The notes beneath the pieces are model-generated. The model was given only the letters and a program-made list of their open reading frames with translations, did no database searches and was not told the DNA's origin. Both the position numbers and the translations under genes were made by a program. From assembly GCA_022571615.1 (NCBI GenBank), contig JACZXM010000154.1, positions 1 through 6,977 on the forward strand: 6,977 nucleotides of DNA. The letters run 5' to 3'. This DNA is from Acidobacteriota bacterium. Its GTDB lineage: Bacteria; Acidobacteriota; UBA890; WLXD01. Each line of letters begins with the position of its first letter. Within the stretch, counting starts at the first letter, position 1. Shown here piece after piece: positions 6,720 to 6,977 of this stretch.

Positions 6720-6844
6720 CATGGGCCCACGATGCTCTTTCGACGACGTTTCTACGCAGGAATTCGCTCCGGGGGCGATCCACTGCACATCTGACTACAG
6801 GTAGGCTCAAACGCTCCCAGCGACGATCTCAAGGAGGTCAACCG
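6720..6844 (+). other. Intergenic gap before the ammonium transporter gene
   Basis: This 125-base gap holds AAGGAGG at about 6830-6836, the ribosome site for the gene at 6845. A short inverted repeat, AGCAT/ATGCT around 6718-6736, directly follows the symporter stop and could be a weak transcript end. No convincing -35/-10 pair or sigma54 -24/-12 element was found, so I cannot say whether the transporter gene has its own promoter. Confidence 0.4.
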
Positions 6845-6977
6845 ATGCAGTTCAATGCCGCCGACACCGCTTTCATGCTCATGGCCACCGCCCTGGTGTT
6901 GATCATGACACCGGGCCTCGCCTTCTTCTATGGTGGCCTCATCGGACGCAAGAACGTATTGGCCATCATGATGCAGA
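6845..6977 (+). CDS. amt: Ammonium transporter (Amt/AmtB family), N-terminal part
   Basis: Forty-four residues are visible before the window ends: [20 protein letters not shown], then [20 protein letters not shown] and IMMQ. The segment '[10 protein letters not shown](L/M)...KN' is the conserved first membrane helix of Amt/AmtB/Rh-type ammonium channels, here without a cleaved signal sequence. The protein would sit in the inner membrane as a trimer conducting ammonia or ammonium. AAGGAGG, 8 bases before the ATG, supports the start. The rest of the gene, including the pore His pair and any adjacent glnB/glnK regulator gene, lies outside. It follows the symporter on the same strand after a 125-base gap. 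Confidence 0.9.
   Translation, partial: MQFNAADTAFMLMATALVLIMTPGLAFFYGGLIGRKNVLAIMMQ

Noticed and set aside
6720..6745. Sigma54-like site upstream of the ammonium transporter
   Set aside because: The GG and GC elements near TGGGCCCACGATGC are not 10 bases apart, so the -24/-12 rule is not met.
6231..6788. 185-codon - strand open frame
   Set aside because: It lies antisense to the symporter 3' end; the product is low-complexity and charged, and no start signal supports it.

Overview
The window is high-GC bacterial DNA, about 60% or more by eye. It combines a secreted tricorn-type S41 peptidase, BlaI-like and GH113-like fragments, a two-subunit VC_2705-type sodium:solute symporter and an ammonium transporter. 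That mix suits a soil or aquatic Acidobacteriota- or Gemmatimonadota-like organism. This is an impression from gene content; no marker gene is present to place it.

Left part (1-530): decayed DNA. At the left edge is the helix-turn-helix piece of an IS481-like transposase, on the + strand and cut on its 3' side. Opposite it, on the - strand, lies a BlaI/MecI-type repressor that keeps its C-terminal half but lacks the start and first DNA-binding helices. A strong imperfect hairpin (485-514) separates this remnant from the next gene.

Middle (533-4140, - strand): an intact 1091-residue exported tricorn-like serine peptidase with two beta-propeller regions, a PDZ domain and an S41 core with identifiable His748, Ser972 and Glu1030. 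Just upstream on the same strand, ending 11 bases before the peptidase start, is the C-terminal tail of a GH113-like glycoside hydrolase whose catalytic part is gone. The peptidase is therefore an intact gene flanked on both sides by truncated genes.

Right part (4183-6977, + strand): an apparently healthy run of genes. First comes a 105-residue conserved-looking protein of unknown function with a candidate sigma70 promoter. Then, behind a candidate extended -10 promoter preceded by a perfect inverted repeat, comes a two-gene operon: an 85-residue DUF4212 small subunit and a 567-residue sodium:solute symporter, probably for acetate or another short carboxylate. Last is the start of an ammonium transporter gene, cut by the window edge.

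I do not see a new multi-gene defence, mobile or biosynthetic system here. The best leads are the mosaic of truncated genes around the tricorn peptidase, its atypical residue before the catalytic His, the unknown 105-residue protein, and the palindrome at the symporter promoter. No tRNA, rRNA, CRISPR array or riboswitch was recognised.
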